A stretch of DNA of 64,000 bases. Origin: Liolophura sinensis. Taxonomy: Eukaryota > Mollusca > Polyplacophora > Chitonida > Chitonidae. Of this stretch, positions 11,801 to 23,417 are shown piece by piece. The notes beneath the pieces are model-generated. The model was given only the letters and a program-made list of their open reading frames with translations, made no database searches and was not told the DNA's origin. The stretch covers positions 31,069,732 through 31,133,731 of the forward strand of contig NC_088304.1 of the NCBI RefSeq assembly GCF_032854445.1. The letters are read 5' to 3'. The stretch's first letter is position 1, and every line of letters begins with the position of its first letter. A program made the translations under genes and the position numbers.

Positions 11801-12849
11801 TAGATTTCAGCGTAGAGATTCTCAGGGAGAATATTGACCGTACCTCCACAGTCCAACTGGAAAACAATAGTTTTGCGATTTAGAATCATACGGGCAAAGA
11901 TACGTTTTGGAAATCCTTTGCCATTGGTGTCAGTCTGTTTTCCTTTTGAACTTACGGATAGCACATATTCCTCTTCCCCATCTGATGATTCCTCATCAGT
12001 GTCCACTTGATGAACTTTATGCTGTCTCTGTTTGCCTTTACTTGGACATTTGGACGAAAAGTGATTGGGTTTATCACAGTGGGAGCAAACTTTACCCCAG
12101 GCAGGGCATTTTTCCTTAACAAAAGGATGACGTTTGCCACAGAATTTACATTCCAGCTCTGAATGGTTCTTCTGTTTCCCTTTATGTTGCTTCTGCGTTT
12201 TCTGTCTGTGTTGGGTTTTGTTCTTATGTTTGTCCCTTACCTGCTGAACTTCGTCAACAGAAGCCATAGATTTCATTTGCTGAGAAGCCGATTCATGTGC
12301 TCTGCACACATCAATGCAAGATTTTAAAGTCAGTCTCGCATCCTGCAACAACCTCTTTCGAGTATTGTTGTCACGAATTCCAACCACAATTCTGTCTCTT
12401 ATTAAGCTATCTTCCAGCTGTCCATAATTGCACGTCTTTGCAAGTGTACGAAGCACTGCAACATACGAGTCAACAGCCTCTGATGTCTCCTGGTCTCGGC
12501 GATTAAAGCAGTATCTCTCGTAAGTTTCATTGGTCTCTCCGACACAAAATGTTTCAAACTTCTGCAGTACAATGTCTATATCCTGTTTATCCTCTTCCTG
12601 TGTGAAGGTTAAACCATCAAGAATATCCAATGCATCCACGCCTATACAAGTCAGTAGGGTAGCAGTCCTGTATTTACTTTCCAAATCACAAAGTCTAGTT
12701 GCGATTTCATAATTGTCCCACATCCGTCTGAATTTTTTCCAATTCGTCGCCAAGTTTCCTTTCAGATCCAGTTTGGTTGGCAGTGGAATGTTTGTAGGGA
12801 CATGTACAACATTAGGAGCTTGTATATTGTTAGCTTGTTCTTCCGCCAT
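8867..12849 (-). pseudogene. Ty3/gypsy gag-pol polyprotein, three disabling lesions
   Basis: Start chosen at 12849 (MAEEQANN) because upstream codons lack the family pattern. In order: capsid-like region; zinc knuckles near 12140-12030 (CKFCGKRHPFVKEKC, CSHCDKPNHFSSKC); protease with DCGG where DS/TG is usual; reverse transcriptase with DAKNGFW and VHDD where Y/ADD is usual; RNase H (LQCDASQDGLGACL, IESDHKPL); integrase with HHCC zinc finger (HRLHSSH, CDTC), then D (GCDLFEFDG), D (MSDNGPPYN) and E (NQKVESAVK). Lesions: TAA at 10921-10923 in reverse transcriptase, a frameshift near 9735 inside the integrase zinc finger, and TGA at 9374-9376 before the catalytic glutamate. The product would have replicated the element; this copy cannot. 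Confidence 0.9.
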
Positions 12850-13333
12850 TTTCCAGGAATTACAATAACACAAGTCAGTGTGTCACATACTGGGCTTCCG
12901 TAGAAAATGCAGCACATCTATATAGAGCACAAGTGTCATGCAGCTTCACCAGAGTAAACTCGATTGTCCTATACGCGACATCGTAGAAATCCAGCTTACA
13001 GTGCAAAGGCCAAAAGTCCGTAACGGGCTTCCATACTTTTTTGCTCCAGCGTTGGGGAGAACAGTCAATCACACTAAAAATCAAGCTAATGTTCACAGAG
13101 TTCACTGTTATTTCCGTTCGCAATGTTCAGAATCGATTATTTTCACAGTGTCCATTCACAAAAATCACAAGTTTTGGCAGATAATGCGAATCTCAGTTCA
13201 GAAAGTCACTCACTGTCTGTAAACAACACTCCCGCGCGAGTCGAGCCACTTGTACGATCAGCGCACAGAGAAGATACGCCAATGTCCGTTGGTACAGAGT
13301 TTCAAATTTACCACACGACTGGACGGGAATCTT
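12850..13333 (-). other. LTR-element leader between primer site and gag
   Basis: About 480 bp of non-coding leader, as expected between primer-binding site and gag start. No further motif recognised. Confidence 0.6.
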
Positions 13334-13351
13334 ATCCCAGTTCTGACACCA
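13334..13351 (-). other. Primer-binding site, tRNA-Leu-like
   Basis: On the minus strand TGGTGTCAGAACTGGGAT follows the 5' LTR directly. It matches the complement of an animal tRNA-Leu(CAG) 3' end at 16 of 18 positions by my recollection of that tRNA. It is not complementary to the tRNA-Arg of the surrounding array. Confidence 0.75.
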
Positions 13352-13537
13352 TGTTTCGTCGCTTTGGGTGCTCCGGGAGTTGAATAACTGAACAGACTTC
13401 TGATAGTTCGAACAAGTCAACTGTTTTACTGAAGATAACATCGGAACGCTACAGCAGGGTCCTGCAACGTCGGACCAGGGGAGTATGTAAAACTATACTT
13501 ATTGGAAACGGACTTACGTTAGGCCAATTACGTGACA
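13352..13537 (-). repeat. 5' LTR of Ty3/gypsy element
   Basis: Starts TGTTTCGTCGC, ends ATTACGTGACA. The two differences from the 3' LTR are AATAAC versus AATAAT and GTCAAC versus GTCAGC. Confidence 0.93.
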
Positions 13538-13542
13538 GTGAG
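13538..13542. repeat. Target-site duplication GTGAG (right)
   Basis: Second copy of the 5-bp duplication, after which LINE ORF1 resumes in frame. Confidence 0.9.
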
Positions 13543-14683
13543 TAAATCCAATGTTGTTATAAATGGAACGACGTGGTCCATTATGCCCGCGTCGTCAGTT
13601 TACCTGAATCTGACGGCCCACTGGGCACCGGATGAAATGTCAGATGACACTATCGAGGCAGCTTTGAAACCCTATGGTGAATGCCTGGGTGTGACGAAAC
13701 CCAGATTTTCAGACCCGGAGCTCTCACATGTTCGGACAGGTATTCGGATTTACAGATTTAGGTGTCACAAAGTTCGTTATGTACCAAATTGTATTAATTT
13801 CGGTGGTGACATTGTTATGTTTACCTACCCCGGGCAAACCTATGAATGTCGGGAGTGTGGCCAAAAATCACACAAGGCGGCAGAGTGTAGGGCACTGTGG
13901 TGTTCTAACTGCAACGGTTTTCTCCCCCCCCATGAGAATCCTCATACAGAGAAGGACTGTACAAATCCATGCCGAATGTGTGACTCAGGGTTTCATACGG
14001 TCAGTGACTGTTGTACGAGAGCAATGTCGTACGCGGGGCGAGTTAAGGGAAACCTACCGACTATGCGCCAGTATAATAAGGAAGACGCCGTAAAACAAGA
14101 TGACATTGATGTTGACGTCAGCGACGATGAAGACCCATTCAACGCACCTGCTATGGAACTGGTTCAAGACAGCGAGGAGAACGAAGACGAAATCGACGGG
14201 AATGGTGACGACAGCGCCGATGAAGACGTCAGCGACGACAGCGAGTCTGATAAGGAGATGGACGTCCGGGAGAATACTGAAGAAGTGGATGTTGGTGATA
14301 ATGAAACGTCATCAGCTATCCCGAGGGTGAAGAATGTGGTCGTGGCTGACGTGCACGCTCCCGACGTGCGTTCACCAGTCCCAGTCGAGTAAAAGCGAGC
14401 TAAGTTGGACAATGGCAGTACAGCCGAAGAGGCAGCGTCATCTATGCCGCCCAGTTCCCATCCTACTGATTATGATGGTGTTGATGCCGATCAGTCGTCA
14501 GACTGTATGACGCCGACTCCATCTCAGCAGGGGGACACCATGCTTCTGGAATACAGGAAAAGAAAATCGCTTGCTTCTCGTGCGAGGCAGCGAATGAAAA
14601 GAGACAAATGAGTTGTAGCGTAATTAGGACTCTCTTATTTGACCACAATGGGTATGTACGCTCTACCTTTACTTATTTGTATA

Positions 14684-17600
14684 ATGAGCTTAAATAATAT
14701 TCGTTTTGGGACTTTAAACATTAATGGTTTACGGGATCCGTCTAAACAAGAACATGTCAAGTAATTTGTTTTCGATAAAGAAATTGATGTACTATTCTTA
14801 CAGGAAACACACTTCGAAAACTATAATGACACTAAATATTTGCAAATCCCGGGCGATGCACGGTGGGCGTATGGGTCAAATCGAAGTTGTGGAGTGGGAA
14901 TAATTATTAGGTATACGGTAGACTGCTTTATACGGAAAATACAGAGGTGCCCTAACGGTCGCTACATAAGCCTTAGGGTTGAGCTCAACAACACTGCTTT
15001 AAACCTTGTTTGTGTATATGTCCCTAATAATCCAAAGGAAAGAAAAGAGTTTATTTCTAATCTAGATGTGATGCAGGGCAGTGAATTGGTTATTATGGGT
15101 GGGGATTTTAATTGTGTCGAGAGCATTGAATTAGATAGAGCTGGCTGTGCCACTAATGGAAGGAATGATGGAGTGGACGAAATTAATAATTTGAAAAGAG
15201 ATTTTGGTATTTGTGATATTTTTAGGAAACTGCATCCGAATAAGAATTGTTACACGTGGTCTAGGCGCCAGTGTGCCAGTAGATTGGATAGATTTTATAT
15301 CCCTAACGCTGTGTTTAAGTATGTAACCCAGTGTGATGCTGTACATGTGTCTTTTTCTGATCATTCGTGTTTGTTTTTTGATATCTCTTTTGAAGATGTC
15401 ATTTCATGGGGGCCGTTCTACTGGAAGTGTAATACTTCTGTGTTAAATGACACGGAGCTTGTTGATGATATTAAATCCGTCTTCCATGATATTTTCTCTG
15501 TCTGTACAACTGGTCATGCAGATCTAATAGACAGATGGGAGACATTTAAAAGGGAATGTAAAGACAGGATTCGGAGTTACTGTAAGGAGAAATCTATGAA
15601 CAAAAATCGTGATTTGTTGGAACTTGAACAAGAATTAAATGCGTTAAAATCTAGTCCAATCATTAACTATGAGCGTATTGACAATGTGAAAAAGACTCTA
15701 AATGCCCTTTATAAGTCGAATCATGCGGGAGCGGTTATCCGTGCTAAAGCTGTTCATTTTGATCAATGGAGAAAAACCAACCAAATATTTCATTAGACAA
15801 GAAGTTGGTAGGGGCAGAAAGAAGATGATCAAAAGTATTACTTGTCACAGTGATTCTTCAATATCCCATGAATCTCAGGTCGTATTATATGAAATTGTAT
15901 ACTGAACAAGATACTGACTCCTCCATTCAAGATGAGTTCTTGTCATCGCTTCCGATGTTAAATGACGATTGTAAAACTGCCTGCGAAGGCCTTTTGACTG
16001 AACAGGAGTTGTTTTTTGCAGTAAAAAATATGTCTAAAAACCGTTCGCCGGGATGCGACGGTTTGCCAGCAGAGTTTTATGTACAATTTTGGCCCCTGTT
16101 TTCGGGTGTGTTTACGGATGTAGTTAATTACTGTTTTAACTTGGGTAGATTAAGTAATTCACAGCGTTCTGGGTTAATCACACTATTATGTAAGGACCCC
16201 GACAATGCCGAAAGCATAAAAAACTGGAGGCCAATTAGCTTACTAAATGTAGATTATAAGATTGTTTCTAAAGCTTTGTGCAATCGGTTAAAAAATGTGA
16301 TCGATACAATTGTACTTCAGAATCAGACATGTGGAATACCAGGCCGAAGTATTTTTGACAACCTTCACTTATTACGAAATACATATGATTATGTTGAACA
16401 AAAAGATGTAAAAGGATGCTTTCTTAACTTAGACCAGGAGAAAGCCTTTGACAGAGTAGACTGGTCATTTTTGTTCAAATGTTTAGAGAAATTTAACTTC
16501 GGACCCGACTTTTGTAAGTGGGTGCAATTATTATATACTGACATTACAAGTAGTGTTATTGTGAACGGGCACATAACAGAAGAATTTAAACTGAGTCGAG
16601 GTGTCCGACAGGGTTGTTCTTTGTCACCATTATTGTATGTTTTGTCCTTAGAGCCCTTTATAGCGGCCATTAGAAACAATGACGAAATTAATGGTGTACG
16701 GTTACCCGGCACAAATAAGGAAACAAAAGTGTCGGCATTTGCAGATGATACGACTGCAATTTTATCTGAAGAGAGTTCTGTTCCGCATGTAATTAAAATA
16801 GCAGAAAGTTATGGAAAAGCCCCAGGAGCAAAACTCAACTTGTTGAAAAGCACGGTTCTTCCCATTGGTAACTGGGACGAAACTAACGTGCACAGTGGTG
16901 GGCTTAACATCACTACAAACTCAAAGATTTGTGGGGTATTTTTTGGACCAGATCAATCAGAACTCAATTCTGAGCGTGTTTTAAGTAAGGTAAAGAAACA
17001 TGTTTCAGCATGGAATGGAAGATATTTGACCCTACGTGGGAGGTCTGTCTTAATTAATACAGTTGCTTTAGCTGTCTTATGGTTTTCTGCACAGTGTACT
17101 CTGTTGCCACCTAAATGTGTCAATGTTCCCAAACTGTGTTCAGATTTTTGTGGGATAACAAGCCCGAAAGTTTGACTTGAGTTGTCGTACATAATAAAAT
17201 AAGGAATGGAGGTCTAAACGTACATAATATAGAATGTAAAATAAAAGCACTTGTTACTCGGCATGTTTTAAAATTAATTCATGGAACAACAGCGGAATGG
17301 AAATACTTTGCCATCTATTGGTTGGGTTTACCCTTAAGGCATGTTTGTCGTGAATTCTGTCGTTCCAATGTCCCACATTCTGAAAACATTTCACCTTTTT
17401 ATAGACTGGCTTTGAGCGCCTGGAGAGAATTTACCACAGGTGTACAGCAACCTGTAACATTGTGTTCAAGCAGGTATATTTATGAATATTTTGTAACAAA
17501 AATAGTACATTGTCCAAGAGCAATGGTGTCTATGCCGCATTTGGACTGGGTTAGAATATGGAAAACTGTTTTTCATCAATTCTTAGATCACAATTTGGTC

Positions 17601-18103
17601 AACTTCAGTTACAAGTTGGTTCATGACATTTTGCCCGTTAAGGAAAAACTTCTTAGGAGAAATGTAGCCACCGATGACTTGTGTGTTTTTTGCTCCCTGT
17701 CTGAAACTCGGCAACATCTGTTTGTACAATGTAAGATCGTTCAGGATGTGTTTAATGACTTTAACCGGATATTTGTTTTGTTTCCGAACTACTTACCAAA
17801 TATGGACTCCAAAACATTAATTTACAAGGTATTCAATTCCACCTTTACCCAGGAAGTTAGAGCGGTGATGGTGTATGTCATATGTGTTCTTCAGTTTAGT
17901 ATTTGGTGTGCACGCAACGACATAATATTTCAGAAAAAAACAGGGATTCTGTTGCTATTGTTAAGGAAGCCAAAAGAATAATTAAAACCCGTATTCATGT
18001 TGACTTTTTTCGACTAGACAGGCCATCTTTCGAGAAAATCTGGTGTATAAACAAAGTCTTCTGTACATTACGGAATGATAAATTAGTTTATTTATTGAAA
18101 TGA
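14684..18103 (+). pseudogene. LINE ORF2: APE endonuclease and reverse transcriptase, decayed
   Basis: The start is 14684 (MSLNNIRFG), with an in-frame ATG also at 14648. The endonuclease shows FLQETH, GGDFNC and SDHSC, which carry the E, DN and SDH residues of APE-type enzymes. Reverse transcriptase (15850-17150) shows NRSPGCDGLP, WRPISLLNVDYKI, the QEKAFDRVDW core, RGVRQGCSLSP and catalytic FADD. The C-terminal part (17211-18103) has CVFCSLSETRQHLFVQC (CX2CX7HX4C). Lesions: TAA at 14762-14764, frameshifts near 15770 and 15885, one near 17150 in a T-run, TGA at 17178-17180, and a frameshift in the A-run near 17935. The product would have nicked the target and copied element RNA; this copy is dead. 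Confidence 0.88.
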
Positions 18104-18273
18104 GCAGCTAATGTGCAATTGTTCTATTCACAAAGCAGTCATCTTTTCTGTGATATTTTATTTTATTTAAGACTGCCTTGTGATTTCAAAAGTTTGTGAT
18201 AGCCGGGTATTGTTAAATCTTGTGTATTTGATGACAATCTGGGAATAAATTCAACAATTTTCAAAAAAAAAAA
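18104..18273 (+). other. LINE 3' UTR and poly-A tail
   Basis: A short 3' UTR with AATAAA at 18244-18249 and an 11-A tail, joined directly to array spacer. Confidence 0.75.
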
Positions 18274-19007
18274 TACACAGTCAAAATCACATGTTCATAT
18301 GGTTTTATATTTGAGATATTTTTGCATATTTTCATTGTTTATACATTTGTTTGATGGATGTTGAACACTTCACTAAAGAACAGCAAATTTTATTAGTGCA
18401 CTAAACCAGACCACACATAAGAAACTACCACATAATTAGAGCTACTGTTAAAATTCTTCAACGCAATAAATATATTTTGTGAAAGCAAGTGGTATTTAGC
18501 TATCTTCATGCAAGACCACACTAGGGAGCACTGCACACCACTGTCTAATATTTATTAAATACCATTACACCCATGGGAACAGGTAAATGCAGAAATATCT
18601 TTGTCCTAATATTTGATATAACCATGGTGTGACCTAAAAATTTAGTACTTTAAAAATAATTTACATTGAACCCTTAAATTTTCGTTAAATTTGTCTTGTG
18701 TTAGTAGCAATTAAAAATTTGTTTGATTGATAATTACCATGCTTTCTTTGCATGACCTTCTGTCAGTCTGACGAGCGTATCTTGTGGCACACGATAAGAT
18801 GACTCGTGCTTCTTTGTTGGCTAAATATTTCTTGTGTGTAGTAGGCAATGTGCAGGACATTATGTTCCGACTGTTAACCTATATATGTTGTCACACCCGC
18901 TCAACACTTAAAATATATGTAATGCTACGAGTAATGACGTTTTTCTCCTTTGCACTGTTCCATTTTTTTATCGAACACTTGAAACGTTGGCTTCCTCAAT
19001 CTGTTGT

Positions 19008-19080
19008 GGGCTTGTGGCGCAATGGATAACGCGCCTGACTACGGATCAGGAGATTCCAGGTTCGAATCCTGGCAAGCTCG
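19008..19080 (+). tRNA. tRNA-Arg(ACG), core unit 1
   Basis: 73 nt and intron-less. It is assigned by structure: acceptor GGGCTTG/CAAGCTC with one G-U pair, D arm with AATGGATAAC loop, anticodon stem CCTGA/TCAGG around loop CTACGGA (ACG at 34-36), variable loop AGATT, T arm CCAGG-TTCGAAT-CCTGG, discriminator G. It resembles animal tRNA-Arg(ACG), which decodes CGU and, after A34 to inosine, CGC and CGA. Internal A and B boxes (TGGCGCAATGG, GGTTCGAATCC) match Pol III promoters, and TAAATTTTTG supplies a five-T terminator. This is the reference sequence for the other copies. Leader SS type, trailer CTGCATGC. Confidence 0.97.
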
Positions 19081-19888
19081 TAAATTTTTGTCACATTTCG
19101 TCCATCGGATATTTGCTTTCCTTGGACATTGTATTTCTTCCATCTGCTGCATGCTTACACAGTCAAAATCACATGTTCATATGGTTTTATATTTGAGATA
19201 TTTTTGCATATTTTCATTGTTTATACATTTGTTTGATGGATGTTGAACACTTCACTAAAGAACAGCAAATTTTATTAGTGCACTAAACCAGACCACACAT
19301 AAGAAACTATCACATAATTAGAGCTACTGTTAAAATTCTTCAACGCAATAAATATATTTTGTGAAAGCAAGTGGTATTTAGCTATCTTCATGCAAGACCA
19401 CACAAGGGAGCACTGCACACCACTGTCTAATATTTATTAAATACCATTTCACCCATGAGAACAGGTAAATGCAGAAATATCTTTGTCCTAATATTTGATA
19501 TAACCATGGTGTGACCTAAAAATTTAGTACTTTAAAAATAATTTACATTGAACCCTTAAATTTTCGTTAAATTTGTCTTGTGTTAGTAGCAATTAAAAAT
19601 TAGTTTGATTGATAATTACCATGCTTTCTTTACATGACCTTCTGTCAGTCTGACGAGCGTATCTTGTGGCACACGATAAGATGACTCGTGCTTCTTTGTT
19701 GGCTAAATATTTCTTGTGTGTAGTAGGCAATGTGTAGGACATTATGTTCCGACTGTTAACCTATATATGTTGTCACACCCGCTCAACACTTAAAATATAT
19801 GTAATGCTACGAGTAATGACGTTTTTCTCCTTTGCACTGTTCCATTTTTTATCGAACACTTGAAACGTTGGCTTCCTCAATCTGTTGT

Positions 19889-19961
19889 GGGCTTGTGGCG
19901 CAATGGATAACGCGCCTGACTACGGATCAGGAGATTCCAGGTTCGAATCCTGGCAAGCTCG
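19889..19961 (+). tRNA. tRNA-Arg(ACG), core unit 2
   Basis: Identical to unit 1. The terminator context is TAAGTTTTTG. The leader carries GTGTAGGAC instead of GTGCAGGAC; trailer CTCATGC. Confidence 0.96.
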
Positions 19962-20770
19962 TAAGTTTTTGTCACATTTCGTCCATCGGATATTTGCTTT
20001 CCTTGGACATTGTATTTCTTCCATCTGCTCATGCTTACACAGTCAAAATCACATGTTCATATGGTTTTATATTTGAGATATTTTTGCATATTTTCATTGT
20101 TTATACATTTGTTTGATGGATGTTGAACACTTCACTAAAGAACAGCAAATTTTATTAGTGCACTAAACCAGACCACACATAAGAAACTACCACATAATTA
20201 GAGCTACTGTTAAAATTCTTCAACGCAATAAATATATTTTGTGAAAGCAAGTGGTATTTAGCTATCTTCATGCAAGACCACACAAGGGAGCACTGCACAC
20301 CACTGTCTAATATTTATTAAATACCATTACATCCATGGGAACAGGTAAATGCAGAAAATTCTTTGTCCTAATATTTGATATAACCATGGTGTGACCTAAA
20401 AATTTAGTACTTTAAAAATAATTTACATTGAACCCTTAAATTTTCGTTAAATTTGTCTTGTGTTAGTAGCAATTAAAAATTTGTTTGATTGATAATTACC
20501 ATGCTTTCTTTGCGTGACCTTCTGTCAGTCTGACGAGCGTATCTTGTGGCACACGATAAGATGATTCGTGCTTCTTTGTTGGTTAAATATTTCTTGTGTG
20601 TAGTAGGCAATGTGCAGGACACTATGTTCCGACTGTTAACCTATATATGTTGTCACACCCGCTCAACACTTAAAATATATGTAATGCTACGAGTAATGAC
20701 GTTTTTCTCCTTTGCACTGTTCCATTTTTTTATCGAACACTTGAAAACGTTAGCCCCTTGTATCCGTTGT

Positions 20771-20843
20771 GGGCTTGTGGCGCAATGGATAACGCGCCTG
20801 ACTACGGATCAGGAGATTCCAGGTTCGAATCCTGGCAAGCTCG
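20771..20843 (+). tRNA. tRNA-Arg(ACG), core unit 3
   Basis: Identical to unit 1. It is followed by AAAATTTTTG, a marker shared only with the copy at 27828. Leader GCCCCTTGTATCCG. Confidence 0.96.
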
Positions 20844-21653
20844 AAAATTTTTGTCACATTTCGTCCATCGGATATTTGCTTTCCTTGGACATTGTATTTC
20901 TTCCATCTGCTGCATGCTTACACAGTCAAAATCACATGTTCATATGGTTTTATATTTGAGATATTTTTGCATATTTTCATTGTTTATACATTTGTTTGAT
21001 GGATGTTGAACACTTCACTAAAGAACAGCAAATTTTATTAGTGCACTAAACCAGACCACACATAAGAAACTACCACATAATTAGAGCTACTGTTAAAATT
21101 CTTCAACGCAAAAAATATATTTTGTGAAAGCAAGTGGTATTTAGCTATCTTCATGCAAGACCACACAAGGGAGCACTGCACACCACTGTCTAATATTTAT
21201 TAAATACCATTACATCCATGGGAACAGGTAAATGCAGAAAATTCTTTGTCCTAATATTTGATATAACCATGGTGTGACCTAAAAATTTAGTACTTTAAAA
21301 ATAATTTACATTGAACCCTTAAATTTTCGTTAAATTTGTCTTGTGTTAGTAGCAATTAAAAATTTGTTTGATTGATAATTACCAGGCTTTCTTTGCGTGA
21401 CCTTCTGTCAGTCTGAAGAGGGTATCTTGTGGCACACGATAAGATGATTCCTGCTTCTCTGTTGGCTAAATATTTCTTGTGTGTAGTAGGCAATGTGCAG
21501 GACATTATGTTCCGACCGTTAACCTATATATGTTGTCACACCCGCTCAACACTTAAAATATATGTAATGCTACGAGTAATGACGTTTTTCTCCTTTGCAC
21601 TGTTCCATTTTTTTATCGAACACTTGAAAACGTTAGCCGCTTGTATCCGTTGT

Positions 21654-21726
21654 GGGCTTGTGGCGCAATGGATAACGCGCCTGACTACGGATCAGGAGAT
21701 TCCAGGTTCGAATCCTGGCAAGCTCG
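21654..21726 (+). tRNA. tRNA-Arg(ACG), core unit 4
   Basis: Identical to unit 1. The leader has GTCTGAAGAGGGTATC and CGACCGTTAACC, both shared only with the unit at 28712. Confidence 0.96.
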
Positions 21727-22535
21727 TAAATTTTTGTCACATTTCGTCCATCGGATATTTGCTTTCCTTGGACATTGTATTTCGTCCATCTGCTGCATGC
21801 CTACACAGTCAAAATCACATGTTCATATGGTTTTATATTTGAGATATTTTTGCATATTTTCATTGTTTATACATTTGTTTGATGGATGTTGAACACTTCA
21901 CTAAAGAACAGCAAATTTTATTAGTGCACTAAACCAGACCACACATAAGAAACTACCACATAATTAGAGCTACTGTTAAAATTCTTCAACGCAATAAATA
22001 TATTTTGTGAAAGCAAGTAGTATTTAGCTATCTTCATGCAAGACCACACAAGGGAGCACTGCACACCACTGTCTAATATTTATTAAATACCATTACACCC
22101 ATGGGAACAGGTAAATGCAGAAAATTCTTTGTCCTAATATTTGATATAACCATGGTGTGACCTAAAAATTTAGTACTTTAAAAATAATTTACATTGAACC
22201 CTTAAATTTTCGTTAAATTTGTCTTGTGTTAGTAGCAATTAAAAATTTGTTTGATTAATAATTACCATGCTTTCTTTGCGTGACCTTCTGTCAGTCTGAC
22301 GAGCGTATCTTGTGGCACACGATAAGATGACTCGTGCTTCTTTGTTGGCCCAATATTACCTGTGTGTAGTAGGCAATGTGCAGGACATTATGTTCCGACT
22401 GTTAACCTATATATGTTGTCACACCTGTTCAACACTTAAAATATGTGTAATGCTACGAGTAATGACGTTTTTCTCCTTTGCACTGTTCCATTTTTTATCG
22501 AACACTTGAAAACGTTGGTTTCCTCAATCCGTTGG

Positions 22536-22608
22536 GGGCTTGTGGCGCAATGGATAACGCGCCTGACTACGGATCAGGAGATTCCAGGTTCGAATCCTGG
22601 CAAGCTCG
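22536..22608 (+). tRNA. tRNA-Arg(ACG), core unit 5
   Basis: Identical to unit 1. It is preceded by CCGTTGG, so the gene start sits in a five-G run. The leader has GGCCCAATATTACC and ACACCTGTTC. Confidence 0.96.
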
Positions 22609-23417
22609 TAAATTTTTGTCACATTTCGTCCATCGGATATTTGCTTTCCTTGGACATTGTATTTCTTCCATCTGCTGCATGCTTACACAGTCAAAATCAC
22701 ATGTTCATATGGTTTTATATTTGAGATATTTTTGCATATTTTCATTGTTTATACATTTGTTTGATGGATGTTGAACACTTCACTAAAGAACAGCAAATTT
22801 TATTAGTGCACTAAACCAGACCACACATAAGAAACTACCACATAATTAGAGCTACTGTTAAAATTCTTCAACGCAATAAATATATTTTGTGAAAGCAAGC
22901 GGTATTTAGCTATCTTCATGCAAGACCACACAAGGGAACACTGCACACCACTGTCTAATATTTATTAAATACCATTACACCCATGGGAACAGGTAAATGC
23001 AGAAAATTCTTTGTCCTAATATTTGATATAACCATGGTGTGACCTAAAAATTTAGTACTTTAAAAATAATTTCGTTGAACCCTTAAATTTTCGTTAAATT
23101 TGTCTTGTGTTAGTAGCAATTAAAAATTTGTTTGATTAATAATTACCATGCTTTCTTTGCGTGACCTTCTGTCAGTCTGACGAGCGTATCTTGTGGCACA
23201 CGATAAGATGACTCGTGCTTCTTTGTTGGCTAAATATTTCTTGTGTGTAGTAGGCAATGTGCAGGACAATATGTTCCGATTGTTAACCTATATATGTTGT
23301 CACACCCGCTCAACACTTAAAATATATGTAATGCTACGAGTAATGACGTTTTTCTCCTTTGCACTGTTCCATTTTTTTATCGAACATTTCAAAACGTTAG
23401 TCGCATGTATCCGTCGT

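Larger units (their letters stand above)
8279..13537 (-). mobile_element. Ty3/gypsy LTR retrotransposon, complete, inactive
   Basis: A 5,259-bp minus-strand element with two 186-bp LTRs, GTGAG target duplications, a primer-binding site at 13334-13351 and a polypurine tract at 8465-8474. A single gag-pol frame carries capsid-like region, zinc knuckles, aspartic protease, reverse transcriptase, RNase H and integrase, in the Ty3/gypsy order. There is no envelope-like ORF between integrase and the 3' LTR. The short LTRs and leucine-type primer suggest a mag-like lineage; that is inference. It lies inside LINE ORF1, so it is younger than the LINE. Confidence 0.92.
7989..14611 (+). pseudogene. LINE ORF1 (zinc-knuckle nucleic-acid-binding protein), interrupted
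   Basis: The ORF is cut at 8278/13543 by the LTR element; its frame is continuous across the insertion when the duplicated GTGAG is counted once. The part after the insertion has an N-terminal nucleic-acid-binding-like region, then zinc knuckles at about 13849-14020: CRECGQKSHKAAEC (CX2CX4HX4C), a cysteine/histidine-rich middle (CSNCNGFLPPHENPH) and CRMCDSGFHTVSDC. An aspartate/glutamate-rich stretch follows (14098-14310). A TAA at 14390-14392 is followed in the same frame by a basic tail (EYRKRKSLASRARQRMKRDK) to 14611, so the TAA is probably a nonsense mutation. A frameshift upstream near 8230 is likely because the better-looking frame changes there. The product would coat element RNA. Confidence 0.75.
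7866..18273 (+). mobile_element. Tx1/L1-like non-LTR retrotransposon, split by an LTR element
   Basis: The LINE occupies 7866-8278 and 13543-18273 (about 5.1 kb without the nested element). It has a 5' leader, an ORF1 with zinc knuckles, an ORF2 with APE-type endonuclease, reverse transcriptase and C-terminal CCHC motif, and an 11-A tail at 18263-18273. The 5' junction lies in the tRNA-array spacer after CACTAAACCGG and the 3' junction joins A(11) to TACACAGTCAAAATCACATG of the spacer. No short target duplication is visible. Domain order and the endonuclease type place it in the L1/Tx1 group, whose members include families that insert into multicopy RNA genes. Multiple stops and frameshifts make this copy inactive. 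Confidence 0.88.

Noticed and set aside
14405-14611. Separate small gene between LINE ORF1 and ORF2
   Set aside because: It is in the same frame as ORF1, directly after a stop, and is best read as the end of ORF1.
7866-18410. The 136-bp overlap of unit sequence on both sides of the LINE as a target-site duplication
   Set aside because: The two stretches differ at roughly 15% of positions and match different spacer classes, while L1-type duplications are usually short. Recombination is the simpler explanation.
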